Assembly (NCBI RefSeq): GCF_002233675.1
Contig: NZ_NMUQ01000003.1
Location: 600,767-664,766 of the forward strand
DNA: 64,000 nt
DNA from: Paenibacillus herberti
Lineage (GTDB): Bacteria > Bacillota > Bacilli > Paenibacillales > Paenibacillaceae
Direction of reading: 5' to 3'
How positions within the stretch are numbered: position 1 is the stretch's first letter; every line of letters starts with the position of its first letter. The notes beneath the pieces are model-generated. The model searched no databases and was not told the origin of the DNA. It saw only the letters and a program-made list of their open reading frames with translations. Of the stretch, positions 42,708 to 52,493 are shown piece after piece. The translations under genes and the position numbers were made by a program.

Positions 42708-43717
42708 CCATGCGTACCCAACTGAAGGAGGTCCCCGTGCAGGAGGCGCTTGGCATGAGGCTGGCGCATGATCTGACGCGGATCGTACCAGGAAGCTTCA
42801 AGGGCCGCTTGTTCACTAAAGGACATATCGTAGGCCAAGAGGATATTCCAGCGTTGCTGGATATCGGTAAAGCTCATATCTATGTGATGGAGCTTGCGGA
42901 GGGCGAACTGCATGAGGATGATGCTGCACTTCGCATGGCGGCTGCCCATAGAGGCGACAATGTAACTATGGGGCAGCCGCATGAGGGCAAGGTTGCGCTT
43001 AAGGCTTCTATACAGGGGCTTGCCAAAATCGACCCGTTGTATGTGGAAGAGGTTAATCGGCTCGGTGAGATTGCCTTGGCGACGATTCGGGGCGATCGGC
43101 TTGTGGAAGCGGGCGGCCAGCTGGCCGCTACCCGCGTCATCCCGCTCGTTGTATCGGAGGAGAAAGTGGTCCGTGTCGAGCAGATTGCCGCTCGGTTCAG
43201 AGAACGTTATGGTCGGGCACCGATTGAGGTGAAACCGCTTAAGCCGATGCGGGCCGGGTTGATTACAACCGGCAGCGAAGTTTTCAGCGGGCGCATCGAG
43301 GATCGCTTCGGGCCTGCGGTGCGGACCAAGCTGGAGTCACTGGGATCATCCGTCGCGGAGCAGGCGCTCGTGCCGGATGATCGAGGCGAGATCGTCCGCA
43401 AGATGCTTGAGTATAAGGCCAAGGAATATGATATGATACTGCTTACAGGAGGTATGTCCGTAGATCCTGACGATCGGACACCTGGCGCGATACATGCTGC
43501 GGGAACGGATATCGTCAGTTATGGGACGCCTATGCTTCCGGGTTCGATGCTTCTAGTCGGTTATCTGGACGGAACGCCTGTATTCGGACTTCCCGGCTGC
43601 GTCATGCATGATCCCTTTACTTCCTTTGATGTTCTGCTTCCTCGCGTACTTGCGGGGGAGACCATCCACAAGGAGGATATAACCGCTATGGGCTACGGCG
43701 GCCTGCACGGCTGCTGA
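42704..43717 (+). CDS. MoeA-like molybdopterin-binding protein
   Basis: 337 residues. The C-terminal half carries the MoCF domain (AGLITTGSEVFSGRIEDRFG, MILLTGGMSVDPDDRTP, VFGLPGCVMHDPFTSFDVLL); the N-terminal half (VQEALGMRLAHDLTRIVPGS) is shorter than the MoeA N-domains. This short form may insert molybdate or act as a regulator of the pathway; the exact reaction is uncertain. Coupled to the previous gene by ATGA. Confidence 0.78.
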   Translation: MTMRTQLKEVPVQEALGMRLAHDLTRIVPGSFKGRLFTKGHIVGQEDIPALLDIGKAHIYVMELAEGELHEDDAALRMAAAHRGDNVTMGQPHEGKVALKASIQGLAKIDPLYVEEVNRLGEIALATIRGDRLVEAGGQLAATRVIPLVVSEEKVVRVEQIAARFRERYGRAPIEVKPLKPMRAGLITTGSEVFSGRIEDRFGPAVRTKLESLGSSVAEQALVPDDRGEIVRKMLEYKAKEYDMILLTGGMSVDPDDRTPGAIHAAGTDIVSYGTPMLPGSMLLVGYLDGTPVFGLPGCVMHDPFTSFDVLLPRVLAGETIHKEDITAMGYGGLHGC

Positions 43718-43781
43718 CTAAGCTCGCAGCGGATCAACAGAAGAATAGGCTCAGGCCGATTCTCGAGGAGGAAACAGATTT

Positions 43782-44039
43782 ATGCTTGGTTCAATTGGTG
43801 CTACCGGATTTTTGCTGCTTGCCGTCATCGCGCTGCTGCTGTTCGGACCGAACAAGCTGCCTGAGCTCGGCCGAGCTTTTGGCCGTACCCTTAAGGAGTT
43901 CAAGGCCGGCGCCCGTGATCTGATGGACGATGATGATAATCAGAAGCGCGCAGACTCCGCTTCCCGGATCGAAGTGTCCGGCGACAATAACGCTCAGCCG
44001 GAAGCGAGCCGCGCTGAAGCTCGCCGGTTGCCGGAGTAA
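43782..44039 (+). CDS. tatA: TatA, twin-arginine translocase subunit
   Basis: 85 residues: one N-terminal membrane helix (IGATGFLLLAVIALLLFGPN), the FGPNKLPELGRAFGRTLKEF hinge and amphipathic helix, and a charged tail. With TatC it exports folded proteins, fitting the neighbouring molybdenum cofactor genes. GAGGAGGAA precedes the ATG. Confidence 0.94.
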   Translation: MLGSIGATGFLLLAVIALLLFGPNKLPELGRAFGRTLKEFKAGARDLMDDDDNQKRADSASRIEVSGDNNAQPEASRAEARRLPE

Positions 44040-44092
44040 TGAGCAGCCGGCCTGTCGGCATCTTGTACTTCGTCCTATAAGGAGGATCACGT

Positions 44093-44911
44093 ATGGCCAG
44101 CCGCCCTGGGGATGGGGCATCCCGCCAGCACAAGCTGCTGAGCGAGGAGGGCCTCATGTCCCTCATAGAGCATTTGGGAGAGCTGCGCAAGCGGATTTTC
44201 ATCGTATTGCTGGTACTGATCGCAGGCCTTGCGCTCGGTCTTTTTTTTGCCAAGCCGATGTATGAGTATTTAACCAACACGGAGCAGGCTAGAGAGATCG
44301 GGGGGTTCCACACCTTCTCGCTCTGGGACGGTATCGGTATTTACATGAAGTTCGCTTTTATCATCGCGCTTATTTTCGTCGTTCCTCTCGCTTTTTACCA
44401 GCTGTGGGCATTCGTGAAACCTGCCCTGCGTCCGCACGAGCAGAAGGCGGCTTTGCGTTATGTGCCTTACGCGCTGTTAATGCTGCTTCTCGGCATTTCG
44501 TTTTCCTATTTCATTGTGTTCCCGATGGCGTTCTCGTTCACGTCGGAAATCTCGCGAAGCCTCGGACTGGAAGAAACCTACGGAATCGTGCAGTATCTCA
44601 CCTTCTTGGTGAATATCGTCGTTCCGATTTCCTTACTGTTTGAGATGCCGCTTCTGCTGATGTTTTTGACAGCTATTCGCATCCTTACGCCCGCGGGACT
44701 TCGCAAAATGAGGCGTGTCGCCTATTTTGTTATGGTGTGCATCGGTGTGACAGTCACTCCGCCGGATGTCGTCTCTGACATTCTGGTCGCGATTCCGCTC
44801 ATACTGCTTTATGAGTTCGGTATCATTATGTGTGTGCGCATTCATCGCAAGCAGTTGCAAAGGGATGCTGAATTCGAACGTCAGTACGAGGCTGCGGCCT
44901 TGAGCGATTAA
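44093..44911 (+). CDS. tatC: TatC, twin-arginine translocase receptor
   Basis: 272 residues, six membrane helices. SLIEHLGELRKRIFIVLLVL and FVKPALRPHEQK, and the late PPDVVSDILVAIPLILLYE segment, are TatC hallmarks. It recognises twin-arginine signal peptides and forms the pore core with TatA. AAGGAGG lies just upstream of the ATG. Confidence 0.95.
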   Translation: MASRPGDGASRQHKLLSEEGLMSLIEHLGELRKRIFIVLLVLIAGLALGLFFAKPMYEYLTNTEQAREIGGFHTFSLWDGIGIYMKFAFIIALIFVVPLAFYQLWAFVKPALRPHEQKAALRYVPYALLMLLLGISFSYFIVFPMAFSFTSEISRSLGLEETYGIVQYLTFLVNIVVPISLLFEMPLLLMFLTAIRILTPAGLRKMRRVAYFVMVCIGVTVTPPDVVSDILVAIPLILLYEFGIIMCVRIHRKQLQRDAEFERQYEAAALSD

Positions 44912-44917
44912 TAGGAT

Positions 44918-44946
44918 GAAGAGCCCCGCCGGCGTGCGGGGCTTTT
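44918..44946 (+). terminator. Intrinsic terminator after tatC
   Basis: AAGAGCCCCGC pairs with GCGGGGCTTTT. A second small hairpin with a T-run (CAGCC/GGCTG, 44962-44988) follows. Confidence 0.85.
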
Positions 44947-45193
44947 CGTTTGATGTAGGTCAGTCAGCCCCTTTAGGCTGGCTTTTTTTATTTTCATAAA
45001 ATCGACGAAATTGAGGTATCATAAAGCTTGAAGAAGCTCTTGTCAAGACAAGTAGAAGTCATTGTTCAAGGGATTTAGATGCATTCGTGACATAAATTTG
45101 TTCAAAATGTGAAAAAAGTTTGAACATATAATTCGGATTGTGGTATACTATAAGTATGAAACCACTTACAATATTGAACGGGATGTGACAAGC

Positions 45194-45454
45194 ATGGCGA
45201 AAATGATGTCCGTAAAACCGGTACAACAAACGAAAAATGCAGTCGACCGTCTCTTCCAATTCATGAATATGATGGCCTGGGCTTGCTTGATTATCGGAGT
45301 TGTAACTTCTCTTTGGAATATTACTCATTTCAGTGATACGAACCTGACGCTTATGGTCGGAATGGGATTCCTGATTGGTAGCGTGTTTATTTACACCTCT
45401 GGTGCCGCCCTGCATCTTGTTTCTCAGAAATTGGAGCATATGGACGAAGATTGA
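45194..45454 (+). CDS. Small membrane protein with two helices, unknown function
   Basis: 86 residues. Two membrane helices (MMAWACLIIGVVTSLWNI and LMVGMGFLIGSVFIYTSGAA) with a short loop between. In B. subtilis the small gene ydiK lies at this place between tatC and groES, but I see no clear sequence match to YdiK. The ATG at 45194 is the best start, though its ribosome site (GGGATGTGA) is weak. Confidence 0.65.
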   Translation: MAKMMSVKPVQQTKNAVDRLFQFMNMMAWACLIIGVVTSLWNITHFSDTNLTLMVGMGFLIGSVFIYTSGAALHLVSQKLEHMDED

Positions 45455-45477
45455 GAAATCGTAAGGTCTAGTTCCAG

Positions 45478-45511
45478 GAAGCTGCAGCCCCGTCTGCAGC
45501 TTCTTTTTTTT
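45478..45511 (+). terminator. Intrinsic terminator before groESL
   Basis: GAAGCTGCAG pairs with CTGCAGCTTC, followed by eight T. Confidence 0.88.
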
Positions 45512-45567
45512 GCCTCCAATGACTACAACTATTTAGATGAAGATATTCCAAACGTCTTGGCCCCTAC

Positions 45568-45596
45568 TTGAAATTCGCTTCAAGTTTGAGTATGAT
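45568..45596 (+). promoter_or_regulatory. Sigma-A promoter of groESL
   Basis: TTGAAA (45568-45573), 17 bases, TATGAT (45591-45596). Confidence 0.75.
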
Positions 45597-45607
45597 GAAA
45601 AAGGTTA

Positions 45608-45634
45608 TTAGCACTAACCAGTCACGAGTGCTAA
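45608..45634. promoter_or_regulatory. CIRCE element (HrcA operator)
   Basis: TTAGCACTA, nine bases, GAGTGCTAA: one mismatch to the consensus TTAGCACTC-N9-GAGTGCTAA. It lies just after the -10 box, so HrcA represses groESL until heat or protein damage titrates GroE. Confidence 0.95.
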
Positions 45635-45671
45635 TAAAATGACAAATTTCGATTAAGGAGGCTATTTTTTC

Positions 45672-45953
45672 ATGATCAGACCTTTGGGTGAACGTGTATT
45701 GATCGAACCGATCGCGAAAGAAGAAACAACTTCCAGCGGTATCGTTCTGCCAGATACGGCAAAAGAAAAGCCGCAGGAAGGCAAAGTGGTAGCGGTAGGT
45801 AGCGGAGCACTGAAGGACGGCGTACGCGTCGAGCTGGAAGTGAAAGTAGGCGACCGTGTTCTCTTCTCCAAATATGCGGGAACTGAGATCAAGTATGAAG
45901 GCAAAGAGTACTTGATTATGAAAGAAAGCGACATCCACGCGATCTTCGGCTAA
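45672..45953 (+). CDS. groES: GroES co-chaperonin
   Basis: 93 residues: [20 protein letters not shown], the mobile loop [20 protein letters not shown] and [19 protein letters not shown]. It caps the GroEL ring. AAGGAGG precedes the ATG; the gene is in one operon with groEL. Confidence 0.97.
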   Translation: MIRPLGERVLIEPIAKEETTSSGIVLPDTAKEKPQEGKVVAVGSGALKDGVRVELEVKVGDRVLFSKYAGTEIKYEGKEYLIMKESDIHAIFG

Positions 45954-46023
45954 GCTACAACAGCTTGCCAGTGCCTATACATCGGCTTTCATACTTAGAC
46001 AAATAAACCATATCGGGAGGTAA

Positions 46024-47658
<1,635 letters not shown>

Positions 47659-47689
47659 TTGCCGGGCCATAAAGCCTGATATAGCAAGG

Positions 47690-47718
47690 AAAACGGGACC
47701 TTTCGGGGTCCCGTTTTT
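47690..47718 (+). terminator. groESL terminator
   Basis: AAAACGGGACC pairs with GGTCCCGTTTTT. Confidence 0.9.
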
Positions 47719-47805
47719 ACGTAAAAATTCACGAGACCGAATGAAAGCTAATCGCTGAAGATTGCTGCAAATTGCCCCAGATCGCAGCAGAATGCTTAAT
47801 AAAGT

Positions 47806-47975
47806 AGTATACTGTTGAAAGAAGTTGTGTATAATAAAGGTAACAGGAATTAAAAAAGAGAGAGCGCGCCAACGCTCTCTCCCCGCACAAACTTGGATGG
47901 AAATCCTCCAGTAAATTGCCTTTTCAGAGAATAACCCGTTAACCAGGCGCTAACTTGGACGGGTTATTTTCGTTT
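47806..47975 (+). ncRNA. Candidate antitoxin RNA, convergent with the toxin mRNA
   Basis: A promoter-like block TAGTATAC (47806-47813) ... TATAAT (47830-47835) is followed by a hairpin GAGAGAGCG/CGCTCTCTC (47858-47881) and a terminator AATAACCCGT (47930-47939) with ACGGGTTATT (47959-47968) and TTCGTTTT. No convincing frame is present. The RNA would overlap the 3' end of the toxin transcript from the other strand, the layout of Bacillus type I systems such as txpA/ratA and bsrG/SR4. Confidence 0.55.
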
Positions 47976-48041
47976 TAAGTAGGTGAGCAGAGCGAGGAGA
48001 AACAATCCTAGCATGGTCACTTTCTGAAGCGAAAATGTCAT
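47964..48041 (-). CDS. Small hydrophobic peptide, candidate holin-like type I toxin
   Basis: 25 residues: MTFSLQKVTMLGLFLLALL followed by TYLKRK, i.e. a short head, one membrane helix and a positive tail, the plan of Hol-Tox/TxpA-like toxins. GGAGG (48050-48054) is 8 bases upstream of the ATG at 48041; an ATG two codons earlier is too close to the site. The ribosome site can pair with CCTCC just upstream (CCTCCAGTTTGGAGG), so translation may be held back. Too short for usual gene finding. Confidence 0.6.
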   Translation of the reverse strand: MTFSLQKVTMLGLFLLALLTYLKRK

Positions 48042-48097
48042 AGGCATCACCTCCAAACTGGAGGCTAGCTTTTCCGTCCAAGTGTTGTGCTTGGTTA

Positions 48098-48106
48098 ATT
48101 ATAGCA
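48098..48106 (-). promoter_or_regulatory. Extended -10 promoter of the candidate toxin
   Basis: TGCTATAAT on the minus strand, an extended -10 box, with TAGTATAC placed about 18 bases upstream as in the convergent promoter. Confidence 0.5.
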
Positions 48107-48174
48107 ACTCTTTCAGTCCTCGTATACTAGCGAGGTTTTTATTTTTCCAGAAAAGAGGAATCTGAACGATAGAG

Positions 48175-48405
48175 ATGGACGAGTCGAGCGGCAGCGTCAA
48201 GGATCTGGCCGCCGCGAGCCTAATTGTCGAGGCGGAAAAATCGGCCGACTGCAGCCCGGAGGCACAATTATTGAGCCGACTAGCGGCAATACTGACAGAG
48301 GAGCTTGCTGCTATAATTCCAGGGAGCTTTATTCCCCAGCAGTTCGAGAATCCGGCCAATCCAGATGCGCATCGGGAAGCCCGGCGAATGGGTGCCGACC
48401 ATTGA
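48175..48405 (+). CDS. Possible small acidic protein
   Basis: 76 codons from ATG 48175, MDESSGSVKDLAAASLIVEA ..., with an amphipathic middle part (QLLSRLAAILTEELAAIIPG) and an immediately following terminator. The nearest ribosome-like site (AGAGGAA, 48154-48160) is 14 bases away, so the call is weak. No family recognised. Confidence 0.35.
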   Translation: MDESSGSVKDLAAASLIVEAEKSADCSPEAQLLSRLAAILTEELAAIIPGSFIPQQFENPANPDAHREARRMGADH

Positions 48406-48439
48406 AAAGCCTGGCTCTCCACAAGGAGGCCAGGCTTTT
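48405..48439. terminator. Bidirectional terminator next to glgC
   Basis: AAAAGCCTGGC pairs with GCCAGGCTTTT, 45 bases beyond the glgC stop on the minus strand. Confidence 0.85.
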
Positions 48440-48483
48440 GGTGTTTGCGCTATAGAAGTGGCAGGCGAAATATCTTTAAGAGC

Positions 48484-49656
48484 TTAAGATCCTGTCCGCA
48501 CTTCTTCCAACGAGACGGCCGGACGAACGCGGCGCATTGGAGAGCGGCTGTAACGGAATTCTCCGGCTCCGAGCACGGTAAGTGTTTCGCCGTTGCCTTC
48601 AATGGTAGAGCCGTCCGCAACGTACGCGCCTTCCCCGACGATTGCGCGATGAATGTGGACATTACGTCCGATACGGGCGCCTGGCATGATAATGCTATCT
48701 GTTATGGTGCTGTTTTCTCCAACCTGAACGCTATGGAAGAGAATCGAACTTTCTACAGTACCTTGAATTCGGCATCCACGCTGCACGATGGAGTTGTTCA
48801 CTTCACCGCACTCTTCAACGTAGATGGCTGGACTCATTGGCAGGGATGGCGTAAACAACGGCCACTCTGGACGGTTGAGGTCGATAACACCGTTCAGGAG
48901 ATCCATATTAGCCTCCCATAAGCTATCCGGGTTGCCGACATCTTTCCAGTAGCCTTGGAAAGGAAAAGCGACTACGTTTTGCCCTAAGCCTAGCAATTGC
49001 GGAATAATGTCTTTGCCGAAATCATGCGATGAATGGGCGAGCTGAGCATCCTGCAGCAGAGCTGCTTTCAGATCTGCCCAGCGGAATATATATACCCCCA
49101 TCGAAGCAAGATTGCTCTTTGGTTCAGCAGGTTTTTCAACGAATTCGGTCACTTGGTATCGTTCGTCAGTGTTCATGATGCCAAAGCGGGAAGCTTCGGC
49201 CCAAGGAACCTCTTTCACTGCGATCGTTGCAACAGAGCCGCGTTGTTTATGGAAGGTGAGCATTTCCGTATAGTCCATTTGATAAATATGATCGCCGGAT
49301 ACGATTAGAACATGCTCCGGGTTATGTTCATCGATGAAGTCAATATGTTGGTAGATGGCGTCGGCTGTACCGACATAACCATTCTTTTCGTCCTCGGAAG
49401 AGAGAAGGGCAATCTCAGCGTTGTCCCAAGCTTTTCCGTCTCCTATATGTTGTGTAATCGAATGTTTCATATATTGGCTGAGCACGCCGATTTTCGAAAT
49501 TCCAGAATTGACGCAATTGCTCAGTGGAAAATCAATGATGCGATAGCGGCCACCGAAGTGAACGGCTGGTTTGGCGAGTCGATTGGTTAGTGGGGCAAGG
49601 CGTTTGCCTTCTCCTCCTGCAAGAAGCATTGCCAGACAGTTGTTGGAATGAATCAT
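48484..49656 (-). CDS. glgC: Glucose-1-phosphate adenylyltransferase
   Basis: 390 residues. LAMLLAGGEGKRLAPLTNRL (nucleotide loop), PAVHFGGRYRIIDFPLSNC, VSGDHIYQMDYTEML, and FVEKPAEPKSNLASMGVYIF are ADP-glucose pyrophosphorylase motifs; a left-handed beta-helix follows from about 290. It makes ADP-glucose for glycogen. The ATG at 49656 has GGAGGTT at 49667-49672; a start at 49674 would overlap that site. No other glg gene is adjacent, which is unusual. Confidence 0.92.
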   Translation of the reverse strand: MIHSNNCLAMLLAGGEGKRLAPLTNRLAKPAVHFGGRYRIIDFPLSNCVNSGISKIGVLSQYMKHSITQHIGDGKAWDNAEIALLSSEDEKNGYVGTADAIYQHIDFIDEHNPEHVLIVSGDHIYQMDYTEMLTFHKQRGSVATIAVKEVPWAEASRFGIMNTDERYQVTEFVEKPAEPKSNLASMGVYIFRWADLKAALLQDAQLAHSSHDFGKDIIPQLLGLGQNVVAFPFQGYWKDVGNPDSLWEANMDLLNGVIDLNRPEWPLFTPSLPMSPAIYVEECGEVNNSIVQRGCRIQGTVESSILFHSVQVGENSTITDSIIMPGARIGRNVHIHRAIVGEGAYVADGSTIEGNGETLTVLGAGEFRYSRSPMRRVRPAVSLEEVRTGS

Positions 49657-49889
49657 TATTGGTGTAACCTCCATTTTTTCGCTCGGAATGTCGGAATATC
49701 GTGTCTATAAATAACTAAACGGCTGGACAAGCTTTGAAACCGAGGGTGAAAAGAGCAGGCTTACCTGCCGAGCGTTTCAAGGATGAATGATCGGGTTGAG
49801 GAATCTTCAAAACGGCAAGGCTTGTTTCAGGAGCGCGAAGACAAGGGTAGAGTTAGGTATGCTACGAACACAAACTGGAGGGATGAACA

Positions 49890-50216
49890 ATGAAACCGAG
49901 TATTCAAGTTTTGGAAAATGGTACTGACGCTATGTCTGCAGTTAGGGAGCTCAGCCGTCGCGGATACAATAAAGATGAAATCTTTGTGCTAGCGCATGAC
50001 AAGGACCAAACGGATCGGCTCGCGGAAAACTCGGAGGCCAATAAGATTGGGATGTCCGAAGAGGGTATGTTCGATTCCATGGCTAATATGTTCCGATCGA
50101 GGGGCGACGAGCTGCGCTCGAAGCTGGAATCCGTCGGCTTAACAAACCTTGAAGCGGAACGTTATGAGGAAGTTCTCGACCAAGGCAAAATTCTTGTTAT
50201 TGCAAAAACTCGTTGA
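49890..50216 (+). CDS. YflT-type general stress protein
   Basis: 108 residues. MKPSIQVLENGTDAMSAVRE, LSRRGYNKDEIFVLAHDKDQ and LGKI-like end ILVIAKTR match the YflT/GsiB-associated general stress 17M family. Members are induced by heat and general stress; the function is unknown. GGAGGG is 8-9 bases before the ATG. A terminator follows. Confidence 0.8.
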   Translation: MKPSIQVLENGTDAMSAVRELSRRGYNKDEIFVLAHDKDQTDRLAENSEANKIGMSEEGMFDSMANMFRSRGDELRSKLESVGLTNLEAERYEEVLDQGKILVIAKTR

Positions 50217-50532
50217 CCCATTTCATTTAAAGTTCCCGGAGCGTCCTCCCAGGATGCCTCCGGGAATTTTTTTGTGGCGGCTGCCTCTCTTAGTTAAAGT
50301 CAAATCCATCGCTAACGCTCCTCTCTATGCCGATTATGGAATCAAAGTTATTCTTATGTCGGTTGTCCCCTCCCTTATGAAGAATAGTTCCCTATCGAGG
50401 ATATATTTCCCTTTTTCTGTTAGTACTTTTTTAAGGGGCTGGTTCTTCAGGTATACGGAAGCTTCGTCTAAAGGTATACTTGACGGTGCATCATTCCAAC
50501 AACGCCGCTTGAAGGTACAGGAGGAAATTAAT
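50217..50532 (+). other. Intergenic region before the COG0523 gene
   Basis: It holds the terminator of the stress gene (TTCCCGGAG with CTCCGGGAA and a T-run, 50231-50273) and a direct repeat AGGTATAC at 50449-50456 and 50472-50479, 23 bases apart, close to a TTGACG. The repeat could be a regulator site; no Zur box was recognised. Confidence 0.5.
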
Positions 50533-51579
50533 ATGGTTCGGAGAAAAGCCGGGCATTCTATTCCAGTCGTTGTACTGGGAGGCTTTTTGGGGAGCGGTAA
50601 AACAACGCTTCTGGCAAGTCTGCTAACCTTTTATAAGAAAAATGGAATAAAACCAGCGGTCATTATGAACGAGCTCGGAGATGTCGGGCTGGATGAAATA
50701 CCATCCCAATTGGACGTACCGGTAAGAGAGCTGCTCAGTGGTTGTATCTGCTGTACGATGAAGGCGGATCTGGCCGGGGAGCTAATGATGCTTACTAACC
50801 AGCAGCCCGATGTAATTCTGGTGGAAGCGACTGGTGCGGCCAATCCGCTGGAGCTGATCGAGAATGTCATGGAAGCATCTATGCTTAGCCCGGTTCATCT
50901 TGGGGCAGCCATTACGGTTGTTGACGGTGCCGGGTTGTTGCAGCTGCGAAAAGGAAGTCGGCGCACGTATCGTTTGCTTGAAGACGGCATTCGCTGCGCT
51001 ACGCATCTAGTGCTGAACAAACGTGATCGGCTTTATCCCGAGGAAATGGTGGAGCTGCAGCAGCTTTTGCGAGAGCTCAATCCCCACGCCTCGCTGATCA
51101 GCACGGAACGATCCTCAGTGGAGGATAGCTGGATCAGCAGCCTAACCAGCGGCAGTGGTAAAGCGGTGACTCCGGAGGAAGTAAGCGCACAGAACCGTAT
51201 CATGCCAGACCAGGCCTGCGATTGCGGTTTGGATCATAGTCATGATGAGCACCATGAGCACAAGCATGAGCATCATGAACATCATGAACATCATGAACAT
51301 CTGATGGCAGTCTCTTATTACCCGGATCAACCGTTTGATAGCGACTTGTTCGAGCAGATGCTTCGTTCTTTGCCAGATCATATTTACCGTGTCAAAGGAC
51401 TCGTTACCTTTTCGGATACGTCCAGCCGATACCAGATTCAATACGCATTCAAGGAAACGGATTTTATGCCGGTGATGCCCGCTCCCGAAGTGCCGGATGT
51501 GCTGATTTTTATCGGAGAGCATTTCTCTCGTGAGGAGCTGTTGCGGTCCTTGGCGGGGCTGGGCGGAAACCTGAATTAA
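50533..51579 (+). CDS. CobW/COG0523 family GTPase, His-rich metal chaperone
   Basis: 348 residues. Walker A GGFLGSGKTTLLASL, the metal-binding GCICC motif (C71, C73, C74), VEATGAANPLELIENV, and the guanine motif NKRD. A His-rich linker at about 236-257 (repeats of HEHHEH) separates the GTPase from the C-terminal CobW_C domain. COG0523 proteins insert or allocate zinc, nickel or cobalt. GAGGAA lies 6 bases before the ATG at 50533. Zinc is the most likely metal, by family resemblance only. Confidence 0.88.
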   Translation: MVRRKAGHSIPVVVLGGFLGSGKTTLLASLLTFYKKNGIKPAVIMNELGDVGLDEIPSQLDVPVRELLSGCICCTMKADLAGELMMLTNQQPDVILVEATGAANPLELIENVMEASMLSPVHLGAAITVVDGAGLLQLRKGSRRTYRLLEDGIRCATHLVLNKRDRLYPEEMVELQQLLRELNPHASLISTERSSVEDSWISSLTSGSGKAVTPEEVSAQNRIMPDQACDCGLDHSHDEHHEHKHEHHEHHEHHEHLMAVSYYPDQPFDSDLFEQMLRSLPDHIYRVKGLVTFSDTSSRYQIQYAFKETDFMPVMPAPEVPDVLIFIGEHFSREELLRSLAGLGGNLN

Positions 51580-51679
51580 GTTTATTCTCCTTACTCTCCT
51601 TTTTTGTTTCGTAACCGGGTGCAAGTGGTAATTGAGGACATAGAAGAGCCTCATGATCGGACAAAAAGGAGGAAGGCGT

Positions 51680-52273
51680 ATGAAAAAGGTTATTGGACTG
51701 GCTGTTGCTGCTTGTTTGCTCATGGTTGTTGTAATGATTGGTATTCTGCACCCGGCATATGCTCCGTCACCTGCCCTTGTCCTGGGCAATGAGGAAATCC
51801 AAGGGGCTGCCGTCCAGCCAGTGCCTTTTGCAGAAATCGCCTATATAGATGAAGCTCCTCCTGCTGAAGCTGCTGGAAATCCAGTTGCGATGGATTTCAG
51901 CAAAGTTAATGGCGTAAGCCTCGATGATGGCAAAGAGCAGGTCGTTACGAATATCGGCATTCCCGATTCATCCAGCAAGGATGAGTTATTTGAAGAACAG
52001 ACGGTATGGAGCTACGCTGATATGAAGGTAGGCTTCATTGAAAATAAGGTTGATTATGTGAGCATTCCTAAGGATGCTAAAGTGGTTGAGCTCCATGGAA
52101 CGAAGCTACCGATTACGGTTGAGGGCTGGACCGAGAAATTTGGCGAGCCGATGTTTAAAGCTGAGGATGGAGTCGGGTATGTCGATCCGCGCGGCTTTGC
52201 AGCCAAGCTTTTCTTCAAGGAAGGAACGAATCAGGTCGTCTCCGTCGATTTCTTCTGGGCTGATCAGCAATGA
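51680..52273 (+). CDS. Secreted or membrane-anchored protein of unknown function
   Basis: 197 residues. A hydrophobic N-terminus (MKKVIGLAVAACLLMVVVMI) is a signal peptide or anchor; VAAC resembles a lipobox but lies too near the start. The outer part has two similar beta-rich blocks (GVSLDDGKEQVVTNIGIPDS and PITVEGWTEKFGEPMFKAED), as in DUF4309-like Paenibacillus proteins. AAGGAGGAAGG precedes the ATG at 51680. Its role is not known. Confidence 0.7.
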   Translation: MKKVIGLAVAACLLMVVVMIGILHPAYAPSPALVLGNEEIQGAAVQPVPFAEIAYIDEAPPAEAAGNPVAMDFSKVNGVSLDDGKEQVVTNIGIPDSSSKDELFEEQTVWSYADMKVGFIENKVDYVSIPKDAKVVELHGTKLPITVEGWTEKFGEPMFKAEDGVGYVDPRGFAAKLFFKEGTNQVVSVDFFWADQQ

Positions 52274-52493
52274 GTGTTAACCTTTTTTCCGGCAACCTGT
52301 TTCATGGTTCAATTGAAAGGTTAATCAAACGGAGAAGTATATAAGTCGGTCGCAGCCCTAAGGGGCGGCGGCCACTTCGTGCGTGTGCGGAATCTGCAAC
52401 CCATATATTGAGCAGTGCAATAGGGTGACTCTGCTGACCGTCCTATGTACAATAATAGAGATACCATCATAGAGGGGATACGTGAAGGGCTCC

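Noticed and set aside
48099-48422. Minus-strand 107-codon frame overlapping the possible acidic gene
   Set aside because: It spans the bidirectional terminator and the toxin promoter and has no ribosome site.
51238-51302. Short direct repeats resembling a repeat array
   Set aside because: They are in-frame codons of a His-rich linker; the unit is 9 bases with no spacers, so not a CRISPR.
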